In this document: positions 62,891 through 64,000 of the stretch, piece by piece
Layout: each line of letters starts with the position of its first letter
Numbering within the stretch: position 1 is the first letter of the stretch
Source of the DNA: Pristionchus mayeri
Lineage: Eukaryota > Nematoda > Chromadorea > Rhabditida > Neodiplogasteridae
NCBI GenBank assembly: GCA_036245805.1
Contig: BTRK01000001.1
Span: forward strand, 31,320,758 to 31,384,757
Length of the DNA: 64,000 nucleotides
Direction: 5' to 3'
The notes under the pieces: generated by a model
Databases searched by the model: none
Seen by the model: the letters and a program-made list of their open reading frames with translations, nothing else
What the model was told of the DNA's origin: nothing
Program-made: the position numbers and the translations under genes

Positions 62891-64000
62891 GATGCATATG
62901 TTCAGAAAGGCAGGCCAGATGAGAACCTATAGGATGCATATGTTCAGAAAGTCAGGCCAGATGAGAACCTATAGGATGCATATGTTCAGAAAGTCACGCC
63001 AGATGAGAACCTATAGGATGCATATGTTCAGAAAGTCACGCCAGATGAGAACCTATAGGATGCATATGTTCAGAAAGTCACGCCAGATGAGAACCTACAG
63101 GATGCATATGTTCAGAAAGTCAGGCCAGATGAGAACCTATAGGATGCATATGTTCAGAAAGTCACGCCAGATGAGAACCTATGGGATGCATATGTTCAGA
63201 AAGTCACGCCAGATGAGAACCTATAGGATTCATATGTTCAGAAAGTCACGCCAGATGAGAACCTATAGGATTCATATGTTCAGAAAGTCACGCCAGATGA
63301 GAACCTATAGGATGCATATGTTCAGAAAGTCACGCCAGATGAGAACCTATAGGATGCATATGTTCAGAAAGTCACGCCAGATGAGAACCTATAGGATGCA
63401 TATGTTCAGAAAGTCACGCCAGATGAGAACCTATAGGATGCATATGTTCAGAAAGTCACGCCAGATGAGAACCTACAGGATGCATATGTTCAGAAAGTCA
63501 GGCCAGATGAGAACCTATAGGATGCATATGTTCAGAAAGTTAGGCCGGATGAGAACCTATAGGATGCATATGTTCAGAAAGTCAGGCCAGATGAGAACCT
63601 ATAGGATGCATATGTTCAGAAAGTCAGGCCAGATGAGAACCTATAGGATGCATATGTTCAGAAAGTCACGCCAGATGAGAACCTATAGGATGCATATGTT
63701 CAGAAAGTCACGCCAGATGAGAACCTATAGGATGCATATGTTCAGAAAGTCACGCCAAATGAGAACCTATAGAATGCATATGTTCAGAAAGTCACGCCAG
63801 ATGAGAACCTACAGGATGCATATGTTCAGAAAGTCACGCCAGATGAGAACCTATAGGATGCATATGTTCAGAAAGTTAGGCCGGATGAGAACCTATAGGA
63901 TGCATATGTTCAGAAAGTCAGGCCAGATGAGAACCTATAGGATGCATATGTTCAGAAAGTTAGGCCGGATGAGAACCTATAGGATGCATATGTTCAGAAA

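Larger units (their letters stand above)
45165..64000 (+). repeat. 42-bp satellite, block 5 (42-mers dominate, runs off window)
   Basis: Block-3-like 42-mers with GTCACGCCAG, GTTAGGCCGG, AAAGGCAGG, GATTCATATG and TTGAGAAAG variants, broken by single 40-mers and by two short block-1-type islands near 61,190-61,290 and 62,520-62,620. Higher-order spacings include 962 and 1130 bp (49683, 50645, 51775), 1834 bp (52672/54506), 670 and 964 bp (58308, 58978, 59942) and 1332 bp (61274/62606). The array is still running at base 64000, so its total length is unknown. Confidence 0.97.

Noticed and set aside
4594..64000. CRISPR-like array (repeats of about 40 bp)
   Set aside because: Units are contiguous with no unique spacers, the context is eukaryotic with introns, and there are no cas genes.
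15422..64000. Telomeric or subtelomeric array
   Set aside because: The unit contains no TTAGGC-like motif, and no telomere repeat is seen at either window end.

Overview
The window looks like nuclear DNA of a nematode, most likely Caenorhabditis or a close relative. The basis is a gene with six very short introns (43-58 nt, most ending TTTCAG or TTGCAG), compact AT-rich spacers, a long-armed foldback element and a mono-C tract. No species can be named from the sequence alone.

Left flank (1-4593): mostly single-copy DNA. It holds a 30-bp-arm palindrome at the very edge (1-74), a diverged pair of direct repeats carrying a recurring GGTTACGGTA motif (350-1140), and a young foldback element with two 536-bp arms of about 99% identity (1146-2346). 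After these come a weak gene or pseudogene remnant with a poly(A) signal (2721-3105), a 17-nt C run between short inverted repeats (about 3349-3442), and the 3' part of a RING/B-box/coiled-coil (TRIM-like) gene (3515-4522). No first RING half or start exon for that gene was found.

Satellite (4594-14585 and 15422-64000, running off the right edge): about 58.6 kb, roughly 1,400 head-to-tail copies, all on one strand. The unit is 42 bp, with 41- and 40-bp variants that differ at the GCATATG step. The array is a mosaic of nested higher-order repeats, recognisable from shared rare variants and repeated spacings (2171, 5118, 1231, 1023, 1677, 1834, 1332 and 8428 bp among others). Up to about 25.7 kb the three unit lengths are mixed. 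From 25.7 kb, 42-mers dominate and a different variant set appears. Between 33.5 and 45.2 kb, and again near 61.2 and 62.5 kb, islands of the first type sit inside the second type.

Interruption (14586-15421): 836 bp of the TRIM-like gene, nearly identical to 3471-4307, lies inside the satellite in the same orientation. It has one substitution and a 1-bp deletion that frameshifts the RING exon, so this copy is a pseudogene.

The 42-bp unit is a multiple of three and has no stop in one frame, so runs of 42-mers read as a 14-residue peptide repeat, up to 396 codons including the stop. Frequent 40-mers, in-frame stops that were themselves amplified, and freely varying residues argue that this is not a protein gene. 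No RNA genes, CRISPR arrays or operons were recognised, and I see no multi-gene system. The interest lies in the array's architecture, its junctions and the captured gene fragment.
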